From Ignavibacteria bacterium UBA2373 (lineage in GTDB: Bacteria > Bacteroidota > Ignavibacteria > Kapaibacteriales > UBA961), in contig DDTD01000006.1 in assembly GCA_002344005.1 (NCBI GenBank), positions 1 through 35,637 on the forward strand: a DNA stretch of 35,637 nt, read 5' to 3'. Below, in pieces: positions 9,701-17,904 of the stretch. The notes beneath the pieces are model-generated. The model was not told the DNA's origin. It was given only the letters and a program-made list of their open reading frames with translations, and did not search any database. Position 1 is the stretch's first letter; every line of letters begins with the position of its first letter. Position numbers and translations under genes: made by a program.

Positions 9701-11055
9701 ACAAGACCAACAACAGTTCTTGCCGTATCACCGGGTTCCATAGTAAAAGGACCGCTCGCCATCATAAATCGCTTATCCCCTACTTCACCTTGTCCGTCCT
9801 TCTCTCCTTTACCGATAAAATCATAACGATTTTCATTTGTAAGAGGATCATTTTCGATAGGCCAGTTTTTGAATGTTCTTAGACCTAATTGCTCAGAATT
9901 GGAAAATACTCGTTTATCTTTGCGTATTCTTCCAATACTATCTTTTGATGCACCGATGAGAATTTGAGCCACTGAATCCTCATCCTGTCTCGGAGGTGCT
10001 TTTTTACCAATAACTACAGTTTTTACATAAGGATAAACAGCAGGACTTTCCAAGAAATCAAAACCTAAATAACCAAATCCTCGACCTTGCTCTCCTGATG
10101 TTCCTAATGACCACTGTACAGCAAGATTAAAATCAGGTTTTTCCGTTACAAATCTTGCATTATCATTTCGTGCCCCTATTTGGGAATTCGAAGTCAAAGC
10201 AATATCAACATCAAATACAGGTGCAATCCATGAATTATAAAGGGTATCGGTAGAGGTATTAATCATATTATATTTGATGAATATAAAATCCTTAAAATCA
10301 CCAAATCCCCATGAATAAATAGTTTGCTCTGTTTGTACTCGTAATGGATAACCCTCACGTCTTCTCAGAGTTGCCCCGCCTTCGTAGCGACTCAAATCGG
10401 TATCTTTATAAGTTGTGAAGATATCTTCTTGAGAAATAAATGCAGGACCCTTTGGAAAATCTTCAGTTTTTCTGTTATTCTCATTTTGAATATAATATCC
10501 AAAATAGCGGCGTTCTTTTAATACTTCGGTATCTTTCGTATCCCAAAGTGGCCAATTCGGTCCATCTTGAGCATTAATCGGTACACCGGTTACAGGGTTA
10601 AAATCCGTAGAAAAATATACTCGATATTTAAGAATCTGAGAATTTTGAACATTATCACCGTCAGAAATCCTTCCGGGTACCATCCAAGAACGGCCTGAGT
10701 TCGGATTATAGGAGATGAGACATAATTTTCTTAATGAATCATCGGGAGTAAGGCGTTTTTGTGTTGCTAACCATATACCACCTGCAAAGATGTATTGATT
10801 TGTTGTACCGCGAGGCCAGATACCGCCTCCAACACCTTGCGCAATATTATAGCCGAATATCCCATAATTAGAATTATAAAATGAAATGCGGCTTACCTTA
10901 TTTAATTGATTATCATAGACACCTGATGGCGTGCGCAATAATTCTTCATCTTGCTCTTTGCCTTTACTTCTGTCAATGTCTGCCCAAGCAATTACAGGAA
11001 CAAAACACATCAACGTCAATAGTGCGAGAAAACGTCTAGTAATGTTGGTTTTCAT
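6784..11055 (-). CDS. Very large secreted surface protein, T9SS-type C-terminal domain (function unknown)
   Basis: A 1423-residue exported protein. The signal peptide is about residues 1-25 (FLALLTLMCFVPVIAWA). The N-terminal region, rich in Gly, Tyr and Trp (GIFGYNIAQGVGGGIWPRGT), resembles conserved N-termini of giant FCB surface proteins. A fibronectin type III-like segment starts near 493 (PPDPANIRFRGLNNAIKIQW). An acidic DVGDDDNDGN at about 756-765 could bind calcium. The last ~110 residues (VRVVPNPFYVTN, then CTIKIYTTSGELVNTIEH) form an Ig-like domain resembling FlgD/T9SS type A sorting domains, though it ends atypically in GSFRLID. AAGGAG (11062-11067) precedes the ATG. It sits between a TonB receptor and a PorV-like gene with 16- and 18-base gaps. 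No enzymatic motif is recognised; a receptor partner or surface-layer role is inference. Confidence 0.8.
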   Translation of the reverse strand: MKTNITRRFLALLTLMCFVPVIAWADIDRSKGKEQDEELLRTPSGVYDNQLNKVSRISFYNSNYGIFGYNIAQGVGGGIWPRGTTNQYIFAGGIWLATQKRLTPDDSLRKLCLISYNPNSGRSWMVPGRISDGDNVQNSQILKYRVYFSTDFNPVTGVPINAQDGPNWPLWDTKDTEVLKERRYFGYYIQNENNRKTEDFPKGPAFISQEDIFTTYKDTDLSRYEGGATLRRREGYPLRVQTEQTIYSWGFGDFKDFIFIKYNMINTSTDTLYNSWIAPVFDVDIALTSNSQIGARNDNARFVTEKPDFNLAVQWSLGTSGEQGRGFGYLGFDFLESPAVYPYVKTVVIGKKAPPRQDEDSVAQILIGASKDSIGRIRKDKRVFSNSEQLGLRTFKNWPIENDPLTNENRYDFIGKGEKDGQGEVGDKRFMMASGPFTMEPGDTARTVVGLVLAKTSKGGDADGTIEDLRDLIRIDSFAQTVYDNNFKAPKPPDPANIRFRGLNNAIKIQWDATSELSYDDLERGLDFKGYTLYRARRDDLDSFDLDNRPNARRSPFGWKQIARWVLPSPFAKSRISPNFDKTLAPFDSFRVVRQINQTTYLVRRFPNGSSLFSPYGTPPWNKLFSTYDNAQYAKFFDGIIKVEDAFADKAPLWSATFNREIVPDNNASAWPKVKNRDIIYDMRNNILPGTNQSLFRPETAARYNRLVDTLFMLLNTGTASITFAQIDSGIVNSAAIAQDYILPYMDSITNHRTFIDVGDDDNDGNITTTPNLDATERIFNNVDYFYRLLSDDEGDYKQSTNPKENSGVNEQNQIKSMALSGGFAKEPNSRFDIEFIDNTRLGGLSNFQFHVLDESRFNKLFMNEKEGHTLRLAFVNRPFAFQQNVDEDPSRDTPNQTPNLVSIGAYTLGFQLMDMTTNQLLFEGSTNYEERLCNTDFTDFFSENAALLRDSADNVSGTRALRAYDYRDVQGNLISIGSPKGKGILTRTGKVTTVPLVSNACYSSEMVNEAKQTLAFSFDWNLSQYGGIIRPDTAYIAASVNPVDARVVASSSSAKQISQSLQPVDVVISSNGQPSRINFGAGFRQYNYGPGTFELEFLPGGVEKKSITIGSSTNQTTYEVDVPYLNINLKNITSFNRQNSDGTVTNFRYPETMPHVTLPVVDGELDDNQMPILSFNMASYGWSNVNTNFSLATRRSTSAGLVGQGRYYLPVTNMPAGSKDSMIYFVNQVSVYGAKFYLDMSGRNHLTSSSGEVFAAPPIAKTSSQRVDFQPGDKVVLSMYGGTLGLPVDSAFILVKVRPNIPADNEITDDMLKNSVRVVPNPFYVTNQSQKSSYDNKVFFTNLPKRCTIKIYTTSGELVNTIEHDEVTAFEPERESMDIYDLSNKSGRRVASQSLIALIETPNGAKTSIPFSIVVGSFRLID

Positions 11056-11061
11056 ATTTAT

Positions 11062-11067
11062 CTCCTT
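11062..11067 (-). promoter_or_regulatory. Strong Shine-Dalgarno site for the 1423-residue protein
   Basis: AAGGAG lies six bases upstream of the ATG at 11055, inside the 16-base gap after the TonB receptor stop. It fixes the start and is notable because Shine-Dalgarno sites are often weak in Bacteroidota. Confidence 0.7.
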
Positions 11068-11071
11068 TATA

Positions 11072-14000
11072 TTAGAATCTTATCATAAATCCAAGATAAA
11101 CTTGGCGTGGTGCTTGAAAGTTAGTTCTACGATTTTGGAAATCACTCACATATTGCAAGTATCCTTGATATTTTTCATCAAGTGTATTTTTTCCATCATT
11201 ATTGGTATCAATTGTTGCATTATAAAGACGATCTTTGTAATTAGCATCAAATTGATTCGGTGCGGAGGATTCAGGTATAAATTCATTCGCCTCTTTATAC
11301 CATATATCTCCGTTTAGAGATCCAGCATTGAGATTAAGTCCGTCTGAATCTTGGAGAGGATCATTTGTTCTCGGGAATACGGCTACGGCATTGACTAAAT
11401 TTAAGAGATTATTCACATCAATGAAAAACTCTAAGCGCGTTTGAGCCATCAATTCTTCACCAAACCAATCAGCTAACATAAATGCTTTTGAAAAGCGTAC
11501 ATCAAGATCAAAACGCCCCGGTTGACGTGCAGAATTATTGTCTCCGATAGCATTACCACTTGCATTAAGAGGTGTAAAAGGTAAACCTGAACGATATCTT
11601 CCTGTAAAACCGATATCAACATTTTCTAAGGGATAAATACCCGCTATTGATGGACCTTCATTTTTTGCCCACACAAAATTCACAATTGCATTGATGGTAT
11701 GCCTTCTATCAAAATTGGTTGCAAAATCTGTTAATGGAATAGTGCGTTCTAAAGTAAACACATCAAGTTGCAAATTACTGTTATCAGTAGCATTTGTTGA
11801 TGTGGAGGTAACAGAAGCCAAAGTATAGTTAATATCGAAACCAAAATGATCTGTTGGTCTTTTTCTTAAAGTTAACTCAAGACCGCGAGATGAACCGTAT
11901 TCTCCGCCTGAAAAGAAATAATAAGGATTTTCTGTATCTGCCACATACGCTAAACCGACAAGATTATAATCATCTTTGTAATATGCTGTCAAGTCAAATG
12001 CAAAATCATCACTCAACTGCAAATTATAAGCAACTTGGAACTGGTTCGTTCTTTGTGGGTCAAGATCCGGATTGCCGAGTTGAACATTTCCCCTTGCAAG
12101 ATTGGCAGCAAACCCATCATACAAATAACTGAATAATGGTTTCTGATAATATATACCATACGATAAATTGATAATAGAACGTTTAGTAACAGGATAAGCA
12201 ACGCTCACACGCGGACTAATCATAAACTTTGGTTTTGTATCTGCAAAAGCATCTGTACCTATATTCTCAATTGGTTGGAATCTGGAAAAATCAACACGGT
12301 GTCTTACATTTGCAGAAAAAGCATCAAAACGAATGCCCGGACTTACCACAATTCCTTTATAGGTAATCTGATCTTGAATAAAGATAGCAGCATCCCAAGG
12401 ATTATATGGCTTACTGGTTTCTTTATAATAATCATTTGGGTTCTGGCGATCAATATCTGCATAAATATTACCATCGAAACGTGATGTATAAATATCAAAG
12501 AAACCATTTTCATCCCAAGGCAAGCTATTGCTGAATCTTTCAATATCAAAAGAATTAAATTCGAAACCTGTTTTGATTTTATGGCTTACTTCACCGGCTT
12601 TGATATCTAAATTATAATTACCGTCAACTCTTATATAATTCTGAAAACGATAATCTAATGCCCTTTCATTTCCGGTATAATCAAAGAATTGCGCTCTGCC
12701 ATAAGGATTTCTTGATGAAGTTCTGTCTGTCTGTCCTTCAAAAAAACCTGTAATGGGATTTCTCACACCTTCATCACCCTCATAGACATCAATGGCTTTG
12801 TTTGGTTTATTTTCAAGCAGTTGTCCTTCTTCAAATGCTTTTCGATCTAATGGTTCGAACACCTCAATGCCGGAAAAGAAACCGGGATTATCAAAATTCG
12901 ATCTTTTGGCAATTTCAGAGTTATTTTGATTATAAGACACAGTTACTTCGAAAAAGCTATTTTCATCTATCACTTGGTTAATACGTGCCATCAGATTATT
13001 CTGATAAGCATTGATAACGGCATTTTTTGCCAATCTTTCTTGAATTGCAAAATTTGTATCACCAACTGTGCGACCATTTTCTTGGCGTAAATTTAGTACT
13101 TGCGGACTTGTTGCATACAGCCAATTCCACCCTTGGGCTTCCCGCGAAGTAATACCGAGTTGACCACCAAATACCAAACTAAAAGTACCAAATGCAAGTT
13201 TGACACGACCTGTTAAATTATTAATCCACGATTGGTCATTCGGTATTTGACCAAGATTATTTCCCCAAGGATCAATAACACCTATACCATTATTATCAAA
13301 TTCTGCATAAGAGTTTCTGCCGGAAATAAAGAACGTTGATCCTTCCAAACCGGGTAAAGGTCCGCCAAAATTAACATCAAAATTATTTTCATTTCTTCCC
13401 ATAAACTGTAAACCATTATTTGCTTTACCCCATAAAGAAGGAATATCGGTTCTCCAACGGAAAAGACCTTCATAACGATCAGTATTACCGGTTTTGATAA
13501 CAGTATTGACAACTCCACCAAGAGCATTACCATACTCAGCCGAGAAACCGCCTGCTATAACCTGTACTTGTTCAACACCAAAATTAGATACAGTAGGTGC
13601 TGTTCTTGTACCATTAGCGCCTAAACCACCGGTGAATTGATCTGACATATTTTGACCATCAACAAGCATTTGTGTGTTTTCCGGTCTTGAACCTCGAACA
13701 ACGAAACCTGCACCATCAAGGATAACCCCGCTTGAAAGTGCCACAGCATTTTGAACGGATTCTACGGCAATCTTAGTATTGTCTGCTCCACTGCGTTCAC
13801 GAATCGTTCCTTTAGTATCTTCACTGACAAGTTCTTTAAATTTATCTCCTAAAATAACAACTTCATCCGTTGTTTTCGATTTTTCTTCTCGGAGTACAAT
13901 AGTCACTTCTGAAGTTTTATCGGCAGAAACAGTCACTTCATATTTCGTAGGCTTGAACCCAATAAATGTCGCTTCAAGCGTATAACTTTTTGCATCAAGT

Positions 14001-14194
14001 TTATTGATTTTAAAAGTACCATCAGCTTTTGATGTTGCACCACGTTTAGTCCCAAGAACCTTCACTGTTGCACCGGGAAGTGGTTTCTTTTTACTATCCA
14101 GCACCTTCCCTTCAATGGTACCATAGATACCTGCGCTGGCGATGGACGGTATTGCCAAAAGAACGGCAATCAGAATGAGTAATTTTTTTTGCAT
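11072..14194 (-). CDS. TonB-dependent outer-membrane receptor with carboxypeptidase-regulatory-like domain
   Basis: A 1040-residue outer-membrane transporter. The signal peptide is residues 1-21 (LLILIAVLLAIPSIASA). A carboxypeptidase-regulatory-like beta-sandwich spans about 25-101 (GTIEGKVLDSKKKPLPGATV, DGTFKINKLDAKSYTLEATF). A TonB-box-like DEVVILG follows near 109. The plug domain, about 125-235, shows GFVVRGSRPENTQMLVDGQ and GGFSAEYGNALGGVVNTVIK. The remainder is the 22-strand barrel, ending in LGFMIRF with the terminal Phe expected for outer-membrane barrels. This is the SusC-like layout, but no SusD gene accompanies it; the next gene encodes the 1423-residue secreted protein. The substrate is unknown. 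A GGAG five bases before the ATG supports the start. It opens the three-gene operon ending at the 5639-5674 terminator. Confidence 0.93.
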   Translation of the reverse strand: MQKKLLILIAVLLAIPSIASAGIYGTIEGKVLDSKKKPLPGATVKVLGTKRGATSKADGTFKINKLDAKSYTLEATFIGFKPTKYEVTVSADKTSEVTIVLREEKSKTTDEVVILGDKFKELVSEDTKGTIRERSGADNTKIAVESVQNAVALSSGVILDGAGFVVRGSRPENTQMLVDGQNMSDQFTGGLGANGTRTAPTVSNFGVEQVQVIAGGFSAEYGNALGGVVNTVIKTGNTDRYEGLFRWRTDIPSLWGKANNGLQFMGRNENNFDVNFGGPLPGLEGSTFFISGRNSYAEFDNNGIGVIDPWGNNLGQIPNDQSWINNLTGRVKLAFGTFSLVFGGQLGITSREAQGWNWLYATSPQVLNLRQENGRTVGDTNFAIQERLAKNAVINAYQNNLMARINQVIDENSFFEVTVSYNQNNSEIAKRSNFDNPGFFSGIEVFEPLDRKAFEEGQLLENKPNKAIDVYEGDEGVRNPITGFFEGQTDRTSSRNPYGRAQFFDYTGNERALDYRFQNYIRVDGNYNLDIKAGEVSHKIKTGFEFNSFDIERFSNSLPWDENGFFDIYTSRFDGNIYADIDRQNPNDYYKETSKPYNPWDAAIFIQDQITYKGIVVSPGIRFDAFSANVRHRVDFSRFQPIENIGTDAFADTKPKFMISPRVSVAYPVTKRSIINLSYGIYYQKPLFSYLYDGFAANLARGNVQLGNPDLDPQRTNQFQVAYNLQLSDDFAFDLTAYYKDDYNLVGLAYVADTENPYYFFSGGEYGSSRGLELTLRKRPTDHFGFDINYTLASVTSTSTNATDNSNLQLDVFTLERTIPLTDFATNFDRRHTINAIVNFVWAKNEGPSIAGIYPLENVDIGFTGRYRSGLPFTPLNASGNAIGDNNSARQPGRFDLDVRFSKAFMLADWFGEELMAQTRLEFFIDVNNLLNLVNAVAVFPRTNDPLQDSDGLNLNAGSLNGDIWYKEANEFIPESSAPNQFDANYKDRLYNATIDTNNDGKNTLDEKYQGYLQYVSDFQNRRTNFQAPRQVYLGFMIRF

Positions 14195-14206
14195 AATAAC
14201 TCCACG

Positions 14207-14217
14207 CTATTTGTAAC
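14207..14217 (-). promoter_or_regulatory. Shared box GTTACAAATAG upstream of the TonB operon
   Basis: On the minus strand GTTACAAATAG lies 12 bases before the TonB receptor ATG, preceded by TATAATTT. A 10-of-11 match occurs 10 bases before the sigma-factor ATG (18465-18475). It is a possible common promoter or operator element; chance similarity in AT-rich DNA is not excluded. Confidence 0.3.
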
Positions 14218-14242
14218 AAATTATAAGTTTGCTCGTTAGTTT

Positions 14243-14280
14243 CAAAAAAATCGGTCGGGCATTTGTTCAATGCTCGACCG
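14243..14280 (-). terminator. Rho-independent terminator after the T9SS Asp-box protein
   Basis: A 12-bp stem pairs CGGTCGGGCATT (14252-14263) with AATGCTCGACCG (14269-14280), with one G-T pair and a 5-base loop. On the minus strand it is followed by ATTTTTTTG. It lies 36 bases after the stop at 14317 and insulates that gene from the TonB operon. Confidence 0.88.
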
Positions 14281-14316
14281 TAGAATATACTGCTAAATAC
14301 TATATAAATAAAGACA

Positions 14317-16356
14317 TTATTTAATTACGACAAATGGTTTTGTTATGAACTGATTGCCTTGTTGTATTCTTGCTGAATACATACCTGCAGATAATGCCTT
14401 CAAAGATAACATAATTTCTTGAGAACTCGCATCGAGTACAGTATGAGAAAGAACGATATTGCCTAATTGATCCACTATATCCACAGACACGTTTCCAGTT
14501 TGATTGGTTACAAAATCTATTGCTACATAGTCTTTTGCAGGATTGGGGCGAATCACAATTGAGCTTGTTTCGGGTTGTTCTTGTACAGATGTAAGTGATT
14601 TATCTAAATTCTGGATAGCTATTTGTTCTGTAAATCCGACGGCTTGTGGCTGATAGAGTGTATTGCTAAGAACACTTGTCGGTACAACTTCTAAGTAAAT
14701 AGAAGTTTCTTCCGTTGGCAATTCTGTATTTGTTACTCTATCACCCGGTACTACATCTGCCGAATATGCGATATACATGTGACCGTCAACCGTATTTGCC
14801 ATAGATGGGAAAAGACAATCATTACCATTTGGAGTAACATTGACAGGCATTGACCATTGTGTAGATCCGGCAGGTTTGTGCGTGACATACACATGTCCAT
14901 AATACCCTTTAATTGTTTGGTCCGCAATGCCATCGGCTGTAGTGTTCGTATCAATGGCAACATCTACGACATCACCTTCGACAACAGAGTTATATGTCAA
15001 ATACAAAGTATTATCATTTCCTAAAGCTAATTGTGGATAACGGACTAAACCGGAATATCTCCGACGGCTAATGACATCCGTTTCATCAGGGACCATTGCC
15101 ACCGGCGGAGAACAAATTCTGTAGCGTGTATCTGCGCCTTCTTCCCAATACCAAAAGCCTAATTTTCTGCCGGCATAAGCTTTAACATCATCAATATCAT
15201 AAATAGTACCGCTTGTAATGACAACAGAATCACCATCTCGTGCTCCGTCGCGTATTACATAAGCAATCATCTCATTAAACACAAAATGTGCTTTACCATC
15301 ATTATCAAGTATAACGTCAATATGATTTCCACAAGAAAGCAGCGTATCAGTATAGACCTTTACTGCATTACCACCAAGAGGATCATCTTCAACTCTACCA
15401 TCGGTAAATTGTGGATTCATAGCTGCCAGAGGTTGTTCAGACCAGGATTCACCATTGTCTGTTGATTTTTTGAATGCGACCTGTAAACCTCTAGTTCCAT
15501 AAACAGCAACCACATTATCACCATTAGCAGCAATGGCATATACATCACCGCCTTGTAATTGTCCTTCATCACTTAACAGTATTTCATCACCCCAACTGCG
15601 CCCTTTATCTGTTGAGCGACGATAAAAAAGTGAGGATGTTGAACCGGCAGCAACTTGATATGTATAAATCATATGAACATAATCTTTACCGTCAACAGCA
15701 ATTCTCCCCCATAATGTTTCTCCCGGAGCGACTTCAATTTTCCTGTTTGGCGCAGAACCAAAACTTGTGGCATAAGTAAAGTCCATTGGAGTATGCGATG
15801 ACGTACCAATACTACCATCTTTGAACTGAACAATATTGGGCCATCCTCTTCTTAAATCATTCTCTGTTTCTAACTTATCCCATGACTCACCCACATTTTG
15901 TGGATTTGCTCTATCTGTAACATCTACAATAGCATAGTGAGCACCACGAGAATCATTAAAACCGGAAGCACCGGGCTGCCCGGCAGTAAATTCACCGCGC
16001 GTACTATCTTTTGATGCCATCCAAAACATCTGTGCATAATAATTATCCGTACCCGGCTCCTTGGAAACAACCACACGCTCCGGCATACAAGCATTTGTTT
16101 GAAAGTCATAATAGGTATAACCCAGTTTTATACCTTTAGGGGCTTCACCAGGACTAAGAAGAGTGTTTGTAGTTGCTTTCTTTGTTGGTACACCGATACT
16201 CAATTTAGATTTCGCAACACTTTCTTCAACTCTAGTTTGATGTGAAGGAATCGAGTGCTTGGGGGTTGTTAGAACAATGTTCTTTTGTGCAGGCGCATTC
16301 ATCGCCGTAGCGAAGAGGCAAACAGCCCCTCCGAGAAGAGTATAGACTCTGTTCAT
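14317..16356 (-). CDS. T9SS-secreted Asp-box (sialidase-like propeller) protein
   Basis: A 679-residue exported protein. A signal peptide covers residues 1-24 (LLGGAVCLFATAMNAPAQ). The middle holds at least two Asp-box motifs, STDKGRSW near 250 and STDNGESW near 300, as in BNR/sialidase-type beta-propellers. Further repeats such as KPAGSTQWS and MANTVDGHMYIAYSA support a propeller. No arginine triad or other catalytic set of sialidases is evident, so glycosidase activity is not claimed. The last ~80 residues (IRPNPAKDYVAIDF, DIVDQLGNIVLSHT, LSAGMYSARIQ, KPFVVIK) are a clear T9SS type A sorting domain, directing export and attachment at the cell surface. GGAG lies seven bases before the ATG. 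It lies 99 bases after the anti-sigma gene, with its own promoter candidate and terminator, so it may be independently expressed. Confidence 0.88.
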   Translation of the reverse strand: MNRVYTLLGGAVCLFATAMNAPAQKNIVLTTPKHSIPSHQTRVEESVAKSKLSIGVPTKKATTNTLLSPGEAPKGIKLGYTYYDFQTNACMPERVVVSKEPGTDNYYAQMFWMASKDSTRGEFTAGQPGASGFNDSRGAHYAIVDVTDRANPQNVGESWDKLETENDLRRGWPNIVQFKDGSIGTSSHTPMDFTYATSFGSAPNRKIEVAPGETLWGRIAVDGKDYVHMIYTYQVAAGSTSSLFYRRSTDKGRSWGDEILLSDEGQLQGGDVYAIAANGDNVVAVYGTRGLQVAFKKSTDNGESWSEQPLAAMNPQFTDGRVEDDPLGGNAVKVYTDTLLSCGNHIDVILDNDGKAHFVFNEMIAYVIRDGARDGDSVVITSGTIYDIDDVKAYAGRKLGFWYWEEGADTRYRICSPPVAMVPDETDVISRRRYSGLVRYPQLALGNDNTLYLTYNSVVEGDVVDVAIDTNTTADGIADQTIKGYYGHVYVTHKPAGSTQWSMPVNVTPNGNDCLFPSMANTVDGHMYIAYSADVVPGDRVTNTELPTEETSIYLEVVPTSVLSNTLYQPQAVGFTEQIAIQNLDKSLTSVQEQPETSSIVIRPNPAKDYVAIDFVTNQTGNVSVDIVDQLGNIVLSHTVLDASSQEIMLSLKALSAGMYSARIQQGNQFITKPFVVIK

Positions 16357-16403
16357 TCGTCAGCTCCACTTGACTATTAAAAAATTAATTATGAATTATT
16401 TTT

Positions 16404-16430
16404 CAAAAATATAAAGTCTAAACTATACAA
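16404..16430 (-). promoter_or_regulatory. Bacteroidota-type promoter for the Asp-box protein
   Basis: On the minus strand TATTTTTG (16404-16411) matches the -7 consensus TAnnTTTG. TTG (16428-16430) lies 16 bases upstream; a TTTG at 16432-16435 is an alternative -33 element. Its position, about 48 bases before the ATG, is sensible. Confidence 0.5.
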
Positions 16431-16455
16431 CCAAATATTTAGGTGATATTTAGTG

Positions 16456-17904
16456 TCATAGTTTAATTTGCAGACCATATGCTAATGCAATCATAACATT
16501 CGATTGTAATGATTTGCCTGTCTGACGACCTTCACGTATAGAGAAAGTTTTTCCTTCAGCTCCGATTGTTAAGGACAAAGTAGAATTAACTTTATATTCA
16601 GCATAGGAACGAGCAAAAATGATTGGACCACTTCCTGCAGCACCAATACCACCGGCAAGATTAATGGCAATATCTTGAGTATTAAGAACAGCTTGTTCGA
16701 TAAATGCGCCTCCCCAATAGAGCGAAACAGTATTGTCATTATTGACGGATTCCTGATTTACATTATCAACAGGCACAGTGTTACCATTATCCTCTTTCCC
16801 GAGTAAGGTCATATTTTTGGAGAATCTATGCTCTTTTCCAGCAATTATTCCGGATGATGGTTCGGTATTTGCACCATTACCAATGGTCTGATAGGCATAG
16901 GTAAACCCAACCTGCCCCATTTCCAGTCCAACCTTTGTTCCTTCTTTTACATCATAGCCTATGCTCTGTGAAAATGAACTTGCATTAACTGAACTATTGT
17001 TTCCATACACAAATCCATTATTGAGAAATGATCGGATATGTACAGCGGCTTTGTGTTCACCGGAACTCATAAACTGATTTACAGAATGTTGATTTTCCGA
17101 ATCTTCATTGTTTTTTTGAGCGGTCGCCACTACTTCGGTATTTTGGGTACTTTGTGCATTTGCTTGGTTCAAAGCTGTCGTACGTATAATGCCTATAGAT
17201 TCATCCTTCACTTGACTCTTTCCTTCAAAAGAAGATTGTTCTGGCGAATGTGCCAACATCATAGTAGCAGGAATATTTGCAATTGCGACGGAAAAAGGAA
17301 CAAAAATATCATCATTATTCTTTGGCACCTCAATATCGGCAGTCATATCAGTAACTGCAAGTTGCTGAACATCGTCTGAGAATAAAGTATCATTAGTTTG
17401 CAACATACTTTTTTCTGTTTGGCGTAACCGGTATTGCTTTTTGTGATATGCATCTATTCGCACATTAGTCAAATTCTTAAATTGCAATGGGTTTGAGGTT
17501 GATTCATCATTTGCATTGTTCACTGCAAGAACTGTATGTGAAATATCAGATAGTTTCAAATCTGTCACTGAACTTAGCATTAGAATGAACAAGACAACAA
17601 ATGCAGCTATACGCGGGATAAAACTCTGATTGCGCTTTTTCCTAATAATTCCGTCGTGTCCATGGGGCGCAACTTTGGGTAATTCTAACATCAACGAAGC
17701 AAATATAGCGCGCTCTGAAGCAGAAATAGTTTCATCATCTAATAATAATTCCGGCTCATCTTTCATCGCAATATGTAATGAAATTGCGAGATTAAATTGC
17801 TCTTTTGCGAGAGGATTTTCAGAAAGAATTGTCCGTAAAGTACAATCTTCTTCCGCTGAAAGCGATCCATCAAGATACTTGGAAATGAGAATGTCAAACA
17901 TCAT
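16456..17904 (-). CDS. Probable membrane anti-sigma factor with long beta-rich C-terminal region
   Basis: A 482-residue protein. Residues 1-95 are a cytoplasmic domain that begins FDILISKYLDGSLSAEED, the usual opening of anti-sigma factors (ISKYLDGELSxEE). A positive patch RKKR at 89-91 precedes one membrane segment at about 97-114 (IPRIAAFVVLFILMLSS). Residues 115-285 are Asn/Thr/Ser-rich and probably disordered periplasmic sequence. Residues 285-482 are beta-rich with glycines (VGLEMGQVGFTYAYQTIG, NLAGGIGAAGSGPIIF), ending IALAYGLQIKL like a small outer-membrane beta-barrel or porin-like domain. The start overlaps the sigma-factor stop by 11 bases, with GGAGG six bases upstream, which indicates translational coupling. 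It lacks an obvious zinc HxxxCxxC motif and a FecR domain. The anti-sigma role rests on context and N-terminus; the role of the C-terminal part is unknown. Confidence 0.75.
   Translation of the reverse strand: MMFDILISKYLDGSLSAEEDCTLRTILSENPLAKEQFNLAISLHIAMKDEPELLLDDETISASERAIFASLMLELPKVAPHGHDGIIRKKRNQSFIPRIAAFVVLFILMLSSVTDLKLSDISHTVLAVNNANDESTSNPLQFKNLTNVRIDAYHKKQYRLRQTEKSMLQTNDTLFSDDVQQLAVTDMTADIEVPKNNDDIFVPFSVAIANIPATMMLAHSPEQSSFEGKSQVKDESIGIIRTTALNQANAQSTQNTEVVATAQKNNEDSENQHSVNQFMSSGEHKAAVHIRSFLNNGFVYGNNSSVNASSFSQSIGYDVKEGTKVGLEMGQVGFTYAYQTIGNGANTEPSSGIIAGKEHRFSKNMTLLGKEDNGNTVPVDNVNQESVNNDNTVSLYWGGAFIEQAVLNTQDIAINLAGGIGAAGSGPIIFARSYAEYKVNSTLSLTIGAEGKTFSIREGRQTGKSLQSNVMIALAYGLQIKL

Noticed and set aside
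10931..11317. 128-codon open frame on the plus strand
   Set aside because: It overlaps the start of the 1423-residue protein and the end of the TonB receptor on the other strand, both well supported, and its translation has no recognisable protein pattern.
17038..17379. 113-codon open frame on the plus strand
   Set aside because: Antisense to the anti-sigma gene, no start signal, no recognisable motif.
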